DNA of 64,000 nt from assembly GCF_014174375.1 (NCBI RefSeq), contig NZ_JABEQE010000002.1, forward strand, positions 372,001 to 436,000, written 5' to 3'. Positions 36,410-44,824 of the stretch are shown in pieces. The notes below the pieces were generated by a model. It was not told where the DNA came from. It worked only from the letters and a program-made list of their open reading frames with translations, and ran no database searches. Made by a program: the position numbers and the translations under genes. Source of the DNA: Gluconacetobacter asukensis (lineage in GTDB: Bacteria; Pseudomonadota; Alphaproteobacteria; Acetobacterales; Acetobacteraceae). Within the stretch, counting starts at the first letter, position 1. Each line of letters starts with the position of its first letter.

Positions 36410-36871
36410 CTACGAGACTTCTGCCGGGCGTGGCGCCTGAAACCGGCTGATCTCGAACGGGGTGATGACGTCGGCCAGCGTGTAGCGGTCCAGCACGTCG
36501 GTCATTGCCGTCAGGGCTTCGCCCAGCACGCCGCGCAGGCGGCAGGCGGGCATCAGCATGCATTGGCCGCGCGGGTCGGTGTCCGCGCTTTCACCCATGC
36601 AGGCCAGAAGGGCCATGTCGTCTTCCATGTAGCGCACGACGGCGCCGACGCTGATGTCGCGGGCGGGGCGGGCGAGCCGGATGCCGCCATTGCGGCCGCG
36701 AATGGTGTCGATGAAACCGCCCATGCCCAGCCGGTGGATGACCTTGACCATATGCGCTTCGGAAATGCCGTAGGCCTCGGCGATCTCGCGGATCGAGGAC
36801 AGCCGCTCGGTCCTGATCCCCAGATAGATCAATGCGCGGAGCGCATAGTCGGTTTGCAGCGTCAGTTTCAT
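36410..36871 (-). CDS. nsrR: Nitric oxide-sensing Rrf2 repressor NsrR
   Basis: A 153-residue Rrf2-family regulator. The winged helix is at the N-terminus (MKLTLQTDYALRALIYLG, then IAEAYGISEAHMVKVIHRLG), and the Fe-S ligands are Cys91, Cys104 and Cys110 with the NsrR spacing. NO destroys the cluster and releases DNA. The gene is divergent from the flavohemoprotein gene, the classic NsrR target. ATG 36871 gives the conserved start; frames reaching further upstream would run through the promoter region. Confidence 0.92.
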   Translation of the reverse strand: MKLTLQTDYALRALIYLGIRTERLSSIREIAEAYGISEAHMVKVIHRLGMGGFIDTIRGRNGGIRLARPARDISVGAVVRYMEDDMALLACMGESADTDPRGQCMLMPACRLRGVLGEALTAMTDVLDRYTLADVITPFEISRFQAPRPAEVS

Positions 36872-36917
36872 GGTCGGGAAGATGCGCGCTCTTGACAGGT
36901 TTTCCAACGGGTCCGAA

Positions 36918-36940
36918 AAGGTGCATTGATAATATACCTT
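36918..36940. promoter_or_regulatory. NsrR-type operator upstream of hmp
   Basis: An 11-1-11 palindrome with arms AAGGTGCATTG and TAATATACCTT, matching in 8 of 11 pairs. It resembles the NsrR consensus of two AAGATGCATTT half-sites. It ends 13 bases before the hmp start and so would block initiation. A TTGACA at 36892-36897 could be a -35 element. Confidence 0.7.
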
Positions 36941-36953
36941 AAAGGATCGATCC

Positions 36954-38165
36954 ATGTCTGCACCACTCGACGAGGCAACCCGCGCGATCATTCGGGCCAC
37001 CGTTCCGGCGCTGAAGGCGCATGGAGTGGCGATCACGACGGAGATGTACCGGCGCCTGCTGGCGCGGCCGGAAATCCGGGATCTCTTCAATCTCTCGCAT
37101 CAGCGCGATGGCGAGCAGCCGCGTGCGCTGGCGCTGGCGGTGCTGGCCTATGCCGAGCATATCGACCGGCTCGACGCGCTGGGCGGCATGGTGGAGCGCA
37201 TTGCCGGCAAGCATGTCGGATTGAACATCCTGCCGGAACATTATCCGTATGTGGCCGAGGCGCTGCTGGGGGCCATTGCCCATGTCCTGGGTGAGGCCGC
37301 GACGCCGGAGATCCTGGATGCGTGGGGGAAGGCCTACTGGTTTCTGGCCGATATTCTGATCGGTCGGGAAAAGCAGATCTATGAGGAACATGAGGCCGCG
37401 CCGGGGGGCTGGACGGGCTGGCGCGCGTTCCGGGTGCGGGCGCAGACGCAGGAGACGCCCGCGATCGTCTCGTTCGAACTGGTGCCGGTCGATGGGGGGC
37501 CGATCGCGCGGCACAGAGCGGGGCAGTATCTGAGCTTCCGGCTGGAGGTGCCGGGGCATGGGGCGCAGCGGCGGAATTACAGCATCTCGTCCACGCCGGG
37601 GGCGGATCATTACCGGATCAGCGTCCGCCGTGCCGAGGGGGGCGTGGTGTCGTCGTGGCTGCATGACAGCGTGCAGGAAGGCGCGGTGCTTCAGGTGGCC
37701 AATCCGGCGGGGGATTTCGTGCTCGATGAGGCGGGGGACGGCCCGGTCACGTTCCTGACGGCCGGTGTGGGGCTGACGCCTGCCATCGCGATGCTGGCCG
37801 AACTCGCGCAGGCGGGTACGGGGCGGACGATCCGCTATGTGCATGGGGCGCGGAGCGAGGATTCGGCGGCTTTTGTCGCCGATGTGGGTGGCTTTGCCGC
37901 CCGTGGGGTGGTGACGGCGGATTTCTTCTATGCGTGTGAAAGCACGGTCGCGGCAGCGGGTGGGCCCGGCATCACGTGCCATGCGGGTCGGATCGGCACC
38001 GACTGGCTGCGGCAGACGCTCGACCGGGCTGCGACCTATTATATCTGTGGTCCGGACTCGTTCATGCGGGACATGGTCGGTGCCCTGCGGGACGAGAAAC
38101 TTCCGGCTGCGCAGATCCGCTATGAGTTCTTCGGGTCGGCGGCCGATCCCGCGCTGGTCATCTGA
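36954..38165 (+). CDS. hmp: Flavohemoprotein (nitric oxide dioxygenase)
   Basis: A 403-residue Hmp that oxidises NO to nitrate with O2 and NADPH/NADH. The globin domain (about 1-135) has Tyr32 and the proximal His87 in AGKHVGLNI. The reductase part has the FAD motif RRNYSISS and the nicotinamide segment YYICGPDSFMRDMV. The full length is normal. It is controlled by the divergent nsrR through the palindrome just upstream. DUF488 follows 37 bases later on the same strand. Confidence 0.96.
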   Translation: MSAPLDEATRAIIRATVPALKAHGVAITTEMYRRLLARPEIRDLFNLSHQRDGEQPRALALAVLAYAEHIDRLDALGGMVERIAGKHVGLNILPEHYPYVAEALLGAIAHVLGEAATPEILDAWGKAYWFLADILIGREKQIYEEHEAAPGGWTGWRAFRVRAQTQETPAIVSFELVPVDGGPIARHRAGQYLSFRLEVPGHGAQRRNYSISSTPGADHYRISVRRAEGGVVSSWLHDSVQEGAVLQVANPAGDFVLDEAGDGPVTFLTAGVGLTPAIAMLAELAQAGTGRTIRYVHGARSEDSAAFVADVGGFAARGVVTADFFYACESTVAAAGGPGITCHAGRIGTDWLRQTLDRAATYYICGPDSFMRDMVGALRDEKLPAAQIRYEFFGSAADPALVI

Positions 38166-38202
38166 TCCGTCTTGAGGCCGGACGGAAGGGAGAAGGGATA
38201 GC

Positions 38203-38610
38203 ATGACACGCGACCATCTGCCTGACGTCCGGACCCGGCGTGTCTATGAGGCGCCGGAGCCCGGTGATGGGGTGCGCGTTCTCGTGGACCGGCTGTGGCC
38301 GCGCGGGATGCGCAAGGCGGATCTGCCGATGGATCTGTGGCTGAAGGATGCGGCGCCCAGCCCGGATCTGCGGCGCTGGTTCGGGCATGATCCGGCCCGC
38401 TGGGAGGCGTTTGAAGACCGGTATCGGCAGGAACTGGCGGCCGGCAATGCCGATGTGACGAAGCTGGTCGATCTGGCGCGGCATGGGACGCTCACGCTGC
38501 TTTATGCGGCCCGTGACCCGGCGCATCATCATGCGCTGGTGCTGCAGGGCTTTGTACGTGCGGCGGTTTCGCGCGGGCGTGGGGGGCAGGGACCTTTGGT
38601 TCAGGCCTGA
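38203..38610 (+). CDS. DUF488 family protein
   Basis: A 135-residue protein of the DUF488 family. It has the N-terminal RVLVDRLWPRGMRKADLPMD motif and a WFGHDPARWEAF segment followed by a TLLYAARD strand. The biochemical role is unknown, although members often lie near stress or NO-related genes, and this one follows hmp directly. Its last 10 bases overlap the convergent dehydrogenase gene. Confidence 0.88.
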   Translation: MTRDHLPDVRTRRVYEAPEPGDGVRVLVDRLWPRGMRKADLPMDLWLKDAAPSPDLRRWFGHDPARWEAFEDRYRQELAAGNADVTKLVDLARHGTLTLLYAARDPAHHHALVLQGFVRAAVSRGRGGQGPLVQA

Positions 38611-39515
38611 CGGTTCTCGAGCAGGCTGCGGCGGATGTGGCGGCCGCGTTCGATGCGGTCGACGATGAAATCCTCGTCGCCCCAGCGGATGGCGCGGGCC
38701 ATGGCCTGGGCGTCTTCCATGAAGCGGGCCAGCATTTCCAGCAGGGCCTCGCGGTTGTTGAGGAAGATGTCGCGCCACATCACCGGGTCCGACGCCGCGA
38801 TGCGGGTGAAGTCGCGGAAGCCCGAGGCCGCGAAATCCAGCACTTCGGAGCGGGTTTCGTCCGCCAGGTCGTCGGCGGTGCCGCAGATGGTGAAGGCGAG
38901 CAGATGCGGCAGGTGGCTGACGATGGCGCAGACGCGGTCGTGATGGGCCGGGTCCATGATCCGCGTGCGTGCGCCCAGGCGGTGCCATAGCGTCTCGATG
39001 ATCGCGGTGGCCGCCGGGTCGGTCTCTTCCAGCGGGGTCAGCAGGCACCAGCGGTCGTCGAACAGGGTCGCGAAGCCTGCGTCGGGGCCTGAATATTCGG
39101 TGCCGGCCATCGGGTGAGTCGGTACGAAGGCGATGTCGGGCCGCAATGCCGGGGCGATGGCGGTGATGATCGACTGTTTGGTCGAGCCGACCTCGCTGAG
39201 GATCGCGCCGGGTTTCATGGCCGGCAGGATCTGGGCGCCGACCGATGCGATCGCGCCCACCGGCACGCACAGGATGACGCAGTCGGCGTCGGCGGCGGCC
39301 AGGATGGGATCGGCTTCCACCCGGTCGGCGATGCCCAGTTCCGCGACCCGCTGGCGGGCGGTGGGGTCGATGTCGCAGGCCACCAGTTCGGCGGCGATCG
39401 TGCCGTCCCGCTGGGCGCGGCGCAGGATCGACGAGCCGATCAGGCCGGGGCCGATGACGGCCAGTTTGCCGAAGAGGGGGGCGGGCATGGGGGGCGTGGC
39501 CGGGCGGTCGGTCAT
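38601..39515 (-). CDS. Prephenate/arogenate dehydrogenase (TyrC-like)
   Basis: A 304-residue tyrosine biosynthesis dehydrogenase. The Rossmann motif LAVIGPGLIGSSILRR is near the N-terminus, followed by DCVILCVPVGAI, SEVGSTKQSI and the active-site segment VPTHPMAGTEYSGPDAG. Arogenate versus prephenate preference cannot be read; alphaproteobacterial TyrC forms commonly use arogenate. ATG 39515 gives the normal length, with an earlier ATG at 39563 adding 16 unconserved residues that overlap the next gene. Confidence 0.9.
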   Translation of the reverse strand: MTDRPATPPMPAPLFGKLAVIGPGLIGSSILRRAQRDGTIAAELVACDIDPTARQRVAELGIADRVEADPILAAADADCVILCVPVGAIASVGAQILPAMKPGAILSEVGSTKQSIITAIAPALRPDIAFVPTHPMAGTEYSGPDAGFATLFDDRWCLLTPLEETDPAATAIIETLWHRLGARTRIMDPAHHDRVCAIVSHLPHLLAFTICGTADDLADETRSEVLDFAASGFRDFTRIAASDPVMWRDIFLNNREALLEMLARFMEDAQAMARAIRWGDEDFIVDRIERGRHIRRSLLENRQA

Positions 39516-39528
39516 GGCGTGGATCGGT

Positions 39529-40575
39529 TCAGCGCGAGCGTTCGGAGGCGGGATAGGGGCCATCCTCGGGGGCGGTGGCCCGCGGGTTGCCGCGCAGGCG
39601 GCGCACCTCGGACGCCTGCCATAGCAGCAGGACGGGGATGCCGATCACCAGATCGCGGCCCCGGCGCAGCAGCGACAGGCCCAGCGAGACCGACGGGTCG
39701 ATGCCGAAGGCGGACCCCAGGGCGATATAGGCGGCTTCCTGCACGCCCAGGCCGGCCGGGACCAGGAACGAGACGGACATGATGCCGCAGGCCACGCCCT
39801 CGATGGCGATGGCGCCGGTCAGGCTGAGATGTGCGCCCAGGAAATAATAGCCCACCCAGATGGCGGCGGCGCTGCCGATCCAGGCGAGCAGATGGGCGAT
39901 CGCGGCTTCGGCGATGCGGCCGGGATGCGACCAGACTTCGTCCAGCTTCTGTTGCAGCGTGTCGGCGCTGCTGAGCATCGCGCTGTGCCATTGCGTGGCG
40001 ATGTTGCGGCTCAGCCCGCGCGCCATGCGCTTGAGGATGGTGCCGCCATGCTGCTGCGTCCAGATGAAGCCGCCGATGCCCAGTGCCAACAGCAGCGTGC
40101 CGATGATCACCGGCTTGGCGAACGGGCTGGATTGCTGGTGCGCCACCAGGAACACCACCGCGATCAGCACGAAGACGATCTGGCCCAGCACTTCGGTCGT
40201 GAGGTCGACGATGTTGGCGCTGGCGGCCTCGGGCCAGTCGATCGACCGGCCGCCGGTGCGCGGCGAGGCGTCGGCGCCGGTCGCGCGGATGCCGATCAGG
40301 ATGCCGCCGAGCTGCGAGAAGGGCAGGCAGGTCGCCGCCGCGTCGCGGACCATGCGGGCCATCGTCAGGTGCCCCAGCCCGATCTCGCGGCAGGCTGCGT
40401 GCCAGGCAACGCCCAGGATTGCATCCACTGCAAGCTGCGCGAGGATCGTGGCCCCGAATCCGACGAAGCCGATGGACAGGACGGCCTTCAGCACGGAGCC
40501 CGCGCCGAGCCATGCGGTACATCCGGTTACCAGGGCCAGTCCCAGGAAGGCCAGCAGGATCGTGAGCTTTTTCAA
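39529..40575 (-). CDS. hpnL: HpnL-type (UPF0104) membrane protein
   Basis: A 348-residue polytopic membrane protein of the same flippase-like family as 5117-6121. Family marks are CLPFSQLGGILIGIRA at about residues 83-98, VSFLVPAGLGVQEAAYIALG at about 268-287 and LGLSLLRRGRDLVIGIP. Its position just upstream of and divergent from hpnA fits the hopanoid-locus gene hpnL, which has been linked to hopanoid-related phenotypes in other bacteria. The C-terminal tail is polar. Assignment to HpnL rather than its paralogue rests on context. Confidence 0.75.
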   Translation of the reverse strand: MKKLTILLAFLGLALVTGCTAWLGAGSVLKAVLSIGFVGFGATILAQLAVDAILGVAWHAACREIGLGHLTMARMVRDAAATCLPFSQLGGILIGIRATGADASPRTGGRSIDWPEAASANIVDLTTEVLGQIVFVLIAVVFLVAHQQSSPFAKPVIIGTLLLALGIGGFIWTQQHGGTILKRMARGLSRNIATQWHSAMLSSADTLQQKLDEVWSHPGRIAEAAIAHLLAWIGSAAAIWVGYYFLGAHLSLTGAIAIEGVACGIMSVSFLVPAGLGVQEAAYIALGSAFGIDPSVSLGLSLLRRGRDLVIGIPVLLLWQASEVRRLRGNPRATAPEDGPYPASERSR

Positions 40576-40772
40576 GGATTGACCGCACTTCGTCTGCCGC
40601 GCCGTGGCGCGGTCCGCGGGGACCGTGCCGACGCATGGGTTGGGCCTGACTTACACCAGAGGAGGGTCTGGCGCCACCATGTGGTGTCGGGATAAATGGT
40701 GCCCCGCCTTCCGCCGTCCTGGCGGCCCCCCGGGTCGTGTGGATGGAACCTGCCGGAGCATTTGATCGGATC

Positions 40773-41768
40773 ATGACTGCCCCCACGCTTGTTACCGGCG
40801 CGACCGGATTCGTCGGTTCGGCCGTTGCTCGTACGCTGTTGCAACGGGGGCACAGCCTGCGGCTGATGGCCCGCAAGGGCGCCGACCTGACCAATATCCG
40901 CGACCTGCCGGCCGAAATGGTCGAGGGCGACCTGTCCGCCCCCGCGACCTTTGCCGATGCGGTGCGCGGCTGCCGCTATGTGTTTCACGTCGCCGCCGAC
41001 TATCGGCTGTGGGTGCCCGACCCGGCGCCGATGATGACGGCGAATGTGGAGGGCACGCGGCGGCTGATGCTGGCGGCGCAGGAAGCGGGGGTGGAGCGGA
41101 TCGTCTATTGCTCCTCGGTCGCGGCGCTGGGGCTGATCGGTGACGGCACGGTGTCGGACGAGGATACGCCGGTCCATGAGCATGCGGTCATCGGCATCTA
41201 CAAGCGCTCGAAATACCGGGCGGAGCAGGAAGTGCTGCGCCTGGTGCGTGAGCGCGGCCTGCCGGCAGTGATCGTGAATCCCTCGACCCCCGTGGGGCCG
41301 CGCGACATCAAGCCCACCCCCACCGGCCAGATGATCCTGGATTGTGCGGCCGGAAAGATGCCGGCCTATGTCGATACCGGTGTGAACATCGTCCATGTCG
41401 ATGATGTGGCGGAGGGGCACGCCCTGGCGCTGGAGCGTGGGCGGATCGGCGAGAAATACATCCTGGGCAGCGAGAACCTGGCGCTGAACGAGCTGTTCGC
41501 CATGACGGCGCAGATCGCGGGCGTGAAGCCGCCGCGCATCAGCCTGCCGCAGGAGGTGATCTGGCCGGTGGCGGTGGCGTCGGAATGGCTGTCGCGCGGG
41601 TTCGGCATCGCGCCGCGCGTGACGCGCGAGATGCTGGCCATGTCGCGGAAGAAGATGTTCTTTTCCTCCGCCAAGGCCCAGCGGGAGCTGGGTTATGCCC
41701 CGCGTCCGGCGCAGGGCGCGGTGACGGATGCGGTGGCGTGGTTCCGCCAGAGCGGCATGCTGAAATAA
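40773..41768 (+). CDS. hpnA: Hopanoid-associated sugar epimerase HpnA
   Basis: A 331-residue extended SDR at the head of the hopanoid operon. The cofactor motif GATGFVG is at residues 9-15, the catalytic pair is Tyr143/Lys147 (YKRSKY), and VNPSTPVGPRDIKPTP follows. HpnA is thought to modify the side-chain sugar of composite hopanoids. The in-frame ATG 40743 would extend it by 10 residues; 40773 places the Rossmann strand at the usual position. A 197-base divergent region separates it from hpnL and should hold the operon promoter. hpnB follows after 16 bases. Confidence 0.93.
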   Translation: MTAPTLVTGATGFVGSAVARTLLQRGHSLRLMARKGADLTNIRDLPAEMVEGDLSAPATFADAVRGCRYVFHVAADYRLWVPDPAPMMTANVEGTRRLMLAAQEAGVERIVYCSSVAALGLIGDGTVSDEDTPVHEHAVIGIYKRSKYRAEQEVLRLVRERGLPAVIVNPSTPVGPRDIKPTPTGQMILDCAAGKMPAYVDTGVNIVHVDDVAEGHALALERGRIGEKYILGSENLALNELFAMTAQIAGVKPPRISLPQEVIWPVAVASEWLSRGFGIAPRVTREMLAMSRKKMFFSSAKAQRELGYAPRPAQGAVTDAVAWFRQSGMLK

Positions 41769-41784
41769 GACGGACGCCAAGACG

Positions 41785-42954
41785 ATGCTCCTGCTGCTGA
41801 CGGCGCTGCTCTGCGCCCTGATCTGGCTGGTTCTGATCTGTTTCCATGGCCGTTTCTGGCAGGGGGGGCCGATTCTGGACCCTGTTCCCCTCCCTGGGGC
41901 GGCCGACTGGCCGCCGGTCTGTGTGGTCGTTCCGGCCCGGGACGAGGCCGGATCGGTCCAGGCTTGTGTGGGATCTCTGCTGGGGCAGTCCTATCCTGGC
42001 CCGCTCCGCCTGATCCTGGTGGATGACAGCAGCACTGACGGCACCGGCGACCTGGCGCGCGCGGTGCCCGACCCGCTGCGCCGGCTGACCGTCGTGACCG
42101 GCCGCGAACGGCCGCCGGGCTGGAGCGGCAAGCTGTGGGCCGTTGCCCAGGGCGTGGCCGAGGCTCGGCGTCAGGTGCCGGAGGATAATGGCTACGTGTT
42201 CCTGACCGATGCCGACATCACCCATGATCCGGCCCATGTCGCGACCCTGGTGGCCAAGGCCCGGACCGACGGGCTGGACATGGTGTCGGAGATGGTGGAG
42301 CTGAACTGCGCCAGCGTGGCCGAGCAGCTGCTGGTGCCGGCCTTCGTCTTCTTCTTCGCGCTGCTTTATCCGTTCGCGCGGGTCAACGATCCGCGCAGTC
42401 GCGTTGCCGGGGCGGCGGGTGGGTCGATCCTGATCCATCGTGCCGCGCTGGCGCGCATTGGCGGCATTGAATCGCTGCGTGGCGCGCTGATCGACGATTG
42501 CACCTTGGCCATGCACGTCAAGCGCAGCGGGGGGCGGCTCTATCTGGGGCACAGCCGGCTGGCGCGTTCGATCCGGCCCTATCCGCACCCGGCCGATGTC
42601 TGGCGCATGGTGGCCCGTACCGCCTATGTGCAGTTGCGCTATTCGCCGCTGATGCTGGCGGGCACCGTGCTGGGCATGGTGCTGGTCTGGATTGCGCCGA
42701 TGCTGCTGGCGCTGTTCGGGCATGGGCTGCCGCGCCTGCTGGGCGCCCTGGCCTGGGTCGCCTCGATGGCGTCCTTCGTGCCGACGCTGCGGCGCTTCCG
42801 CCTCTCGCCGGCCTGGGCGCTGCTGTTGCCGCTGGTGGCCGTATTCTATACCGCCGCCACCATCGGGTCGGCCGTCGACCATCATCGGGGGCGCGGCGTG
42901 GTGTGGAAAAGCCGCGCCTATCGTGAACCCACCGGGAACGCCCCGCCAAAATGA
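41785..42954 (+). CDS. hpnB: Hopanoid-associated glycosyltransferase HpnB
   Basis: A 389-residue GT2-type membrane glycosyltransferase. There is one N-terminal helix, then the GT-A domain with VCVVVPARDEAGSV, LVDDSSTDGTGD, the DAD motif in FLTDADITHDP and a late DDCTLAMHVKRSGG. Membrane segments lie at the C-terminus (about 305-365). It is expected to transfer a sugar to the hopanoid side chain. It overlaps hpnC by four bases (ATGA). Confidence 0.92.
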   Translation: MLLLLTALLCALIWLVLICFHGRFWQGGPILDPVPLPGAADWPPVCVVVPARDEAGSVQACVGSLLGQSYPGPLRLILVDDSSTDGTGDLARAVPDPLRRLTVVTGRERPPGWSGKLWAVAQGVAEARRQVPEDNGYVFLTDADITHDPAHVATLVAKARTDGLDMVSEMVELNCASVAEQLLVPAFVFFFALLYPFARVNDPRSRVAGAAGGSILIHRAALARIGGIESLRGALIDDCTLAMHVKRSGGRLYLGHSRLARSIRPYPHPADVWRMVARTAYVQLRYSPLMLAGTVLGMVLVWIAPMLLALFGHGLPRLLGALAWVASMASFVPTLRRFRLSPAWALLLPLVAVFYTAATIGSAVDHHRGRGVVWKSRAYREPTGNAPPK

Positions 42955-43856
42955 CAGGACAGCATGTGAACGCGACCCAGAGCCGGCAGGACGCCCTGCG
43001 AACCGATCAGGACGTATGGGGGACCGAGGATGTGTCGTCCGGCAAGGGGGCGGCGGACGAGAATTTTCCCGTCGGTTCGCTGCTGATCAGCCGACGGCTG
43101 CGGCCGCATGTGCATGCCTACTACGATTTCGCGCGGGTGATCGACGATATCGTCGACAATGACCGGCTGACGCCCGAAGCCAAGATCGTGCGGCTGGATG
43201 CGATGGAAGACGTGGTGCTGGGCCGGCGTGAGGCGCCGCTGCGTCGCGATGCCCAGACGGCGGTGCGCGTGGGCCGGACGCTGGCCGTGACCGGGGTGCC
43301 GGTCGAAACCGCGACCGACCTGATCGTGGCCTTTCGCCGCGATGCGGTGAAGAACCGGTATGAATCGTGGGAGGAGTTGGCGGATTACTGCCGCTATTCC
43401 GCCAATCCGGTCGGGCGTTTCCTGCTGGGGCTGCATGGTGAGAGTGCGGCCACCTTCGGCCCGTCCGATGCGCTGTGCACCTCCTTGCAGGTGCTGAACC
43501 ATTTGCAGGATTGCGCGGACGATCTGCGCACGCTCGACCGCTGCTATCTGCCGCTGCCCTGGCTGGCGCGTGAGGGCGCGTCGGTGGACGATCTGCGGGC
43601 GGCTTATGCCTCGCCGGGGCTGCGGCGGGTGATGAATGCGCTGCTGGACCGCGTGGATGCGTTGAATGACGAGGCAGGGCGCCTGCCGGGGCTGGTGCGT
43701 GACCGGCGCATGCGGCTGGAATGTGCCGTGATCGTCGGTCTGGCGCGTCGGCTGGCCGCGCGGTTGCGGCGGCAGGACCCGCTGGCCGGGCGGGTGAAGC
43801 TGACGCGCGGCGATGCCGTGGGGTCACTGGTGGGCGCGCTGCGCGTGCTTCCCTGA
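42951..43856 (+). CDS. hpnC: Hydroxysqualene synthase HpnC
   Basis: A 301-residue squalene/phytoene synthase family enzyme. The aspartate-rich motifs are DFARVIDDIVDN and LQDCADDLRTLDRCYLP. In the three-step bacterial route HpnD makes presqualene diphosphate, HpnC converts it to hydroxysqualene, and HpnE reduces that to squalene. ATG 42951 overlaps the hpnB stop; a GTG six codons on is possible but less likely. hpnD follows after an 82-base gap. Confidence 0.94.
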   Translation: MTGQHVNATQSRQDALRTDQDVWGTEDVSSGKGAADENFPVGSLLISRRLRPHVHAYYDFARVIDDIVDNDRLTPEAKIVRLDAMEDVVLGRREAPLRRDAQTAVRVGRTLAVTGVPVETATDLIVAFRRDAVKNRYESWEELADYCRYSANPVGRFLLGLHGESAATFGPSDALCTSLQVLNHLQDCADDLRTLDRCYLPLPWLAREGASVDDLRAAYASPGLRRVMNALLDRVDALNDEAGRLPGLVRDRRMRLECAVIVGLARRLAARLRRQDPLAGRVKLTRGDAVGSLVGALRVLP

Positions 43857-43938
43857 TGGGCGGGATTTTGTCTTGGGCGGCAATCCGCCCTAAACCGCTG
43901 CTGCGGAATGAACGGATGACGGAAACGGGAAGGCGGGA

Positions 43939-44820
43939 ATGGAATTGACGCGGGCACGCACGGTTCAGGCTCCTCCCCTGGGATGCGATCCGGCCGATCT
44001 GGCGCAGGTCGAGGCTGTGGTCAGCGCGTCGGGCACCTCGTTCGGCAAGGGCATGCGCATCCTGCCGCCCGATCGGCGCTATGGCATGTATGCCGTCTAT
44101 GCCTTCTGCCGGCTGGTGGATGACGTGGCGGACGATGAAGGTGCAACCGAGGACAAGGAAGCGGGGCTGGAAGCCTGGCGGCAGCGGATTGCCGGCCTGT
44201 ACGAAGGCCGGACCCATGATGCGCTGGACCGGGTGCTGGCGGTGGTGATCGCGCGCTTCTCGCTGCGGCAGGCGGATTTCGAGGCGGTGATCGACGGGAT
44301 GATGATGGACGCGCGCGGCCCCGTCGTCGCGCCGGACGAGGCGACGTTCGATCTCTATTGCGACCGTGTGGCCTCGGCCGTGGGGCGGCTGTCGGTGCGG
44401 GTGTTCGGCGATGCGTCGGAGGAAGCCGATCAGGTGGCCTATCATCTGGGCCGGGCGTTGCAGATCACGAATATCCTGCGCGACGTGGCGGAGGATTCGC
44501 GGCTCGGGCGGCTGTATCTGCCGCGCGAACTGCTGACCCGTTTCAATGTGCCGCTCGACCCCGCGCGGGCGCCGCGTGCCCAGGGGCTGGAGGGCGTGTG
44601 CCGGGTGCTGGCGGGGCGCGCGCGCGACCATTTCCGCGCCGCCCATCGGGCGATGGCGCGGTGCAACCGGCAGGCGATGCGCCCGGCGCGGCTGATGGGG
44701 GCGACTTACGGCGCCATCCTGACGGCGCAGGAGCGGCAGGGCTGGCGCCATCCGGAACGGCGCGTGTCGCTGTCGCGGCCGCGCAAGCTGCTGATCGCCG
44801 CCCGCGCGCTGGTCGGATAA
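43939..44820 (+). CDS. hpnD: Presqualene diphosphate synthase HpnD
   Basis: A 293-residue squalene/phytoene synthase family enzyme condensing two farnesyl diphosphates. The first motif is YAFCRLVDDVADDE and the second LQITNILRDVAEDSRLGRLYLP. YGMYAVYAF and ASAVGRLSVRVFG are the flanking prenyl-binding segments. It is four bases upstream of hpnE. All catalytic aspartates are present. Confidence 0.95.
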   Translation: MELTRARTVQAPPLGCDPADLAQVEAVVSASGTSFGKGMRILPPDRRYGMYAVYAFCRLVDDVADDEGATEDKEAGLEAWRQRIAGLYEGRTHDALDRVLAVVIARFSLRQADFEAVIDGMMMDARGPVVAPDEATFDLYCDRVASAVGRLSVRVFGDASEEADQVAYHLGRALQITNILRDVAEDSRLGRLYLPRELLTRFNVPLDPARAPRAQGLEGVCRVLAGRARDHFRAAHRAMARCNRQAMRPARLMGATYGAILTAQERQGWRHPERRVSLSRPRKLLIAARALVG

Positions 44821-44824
44821 CGCG

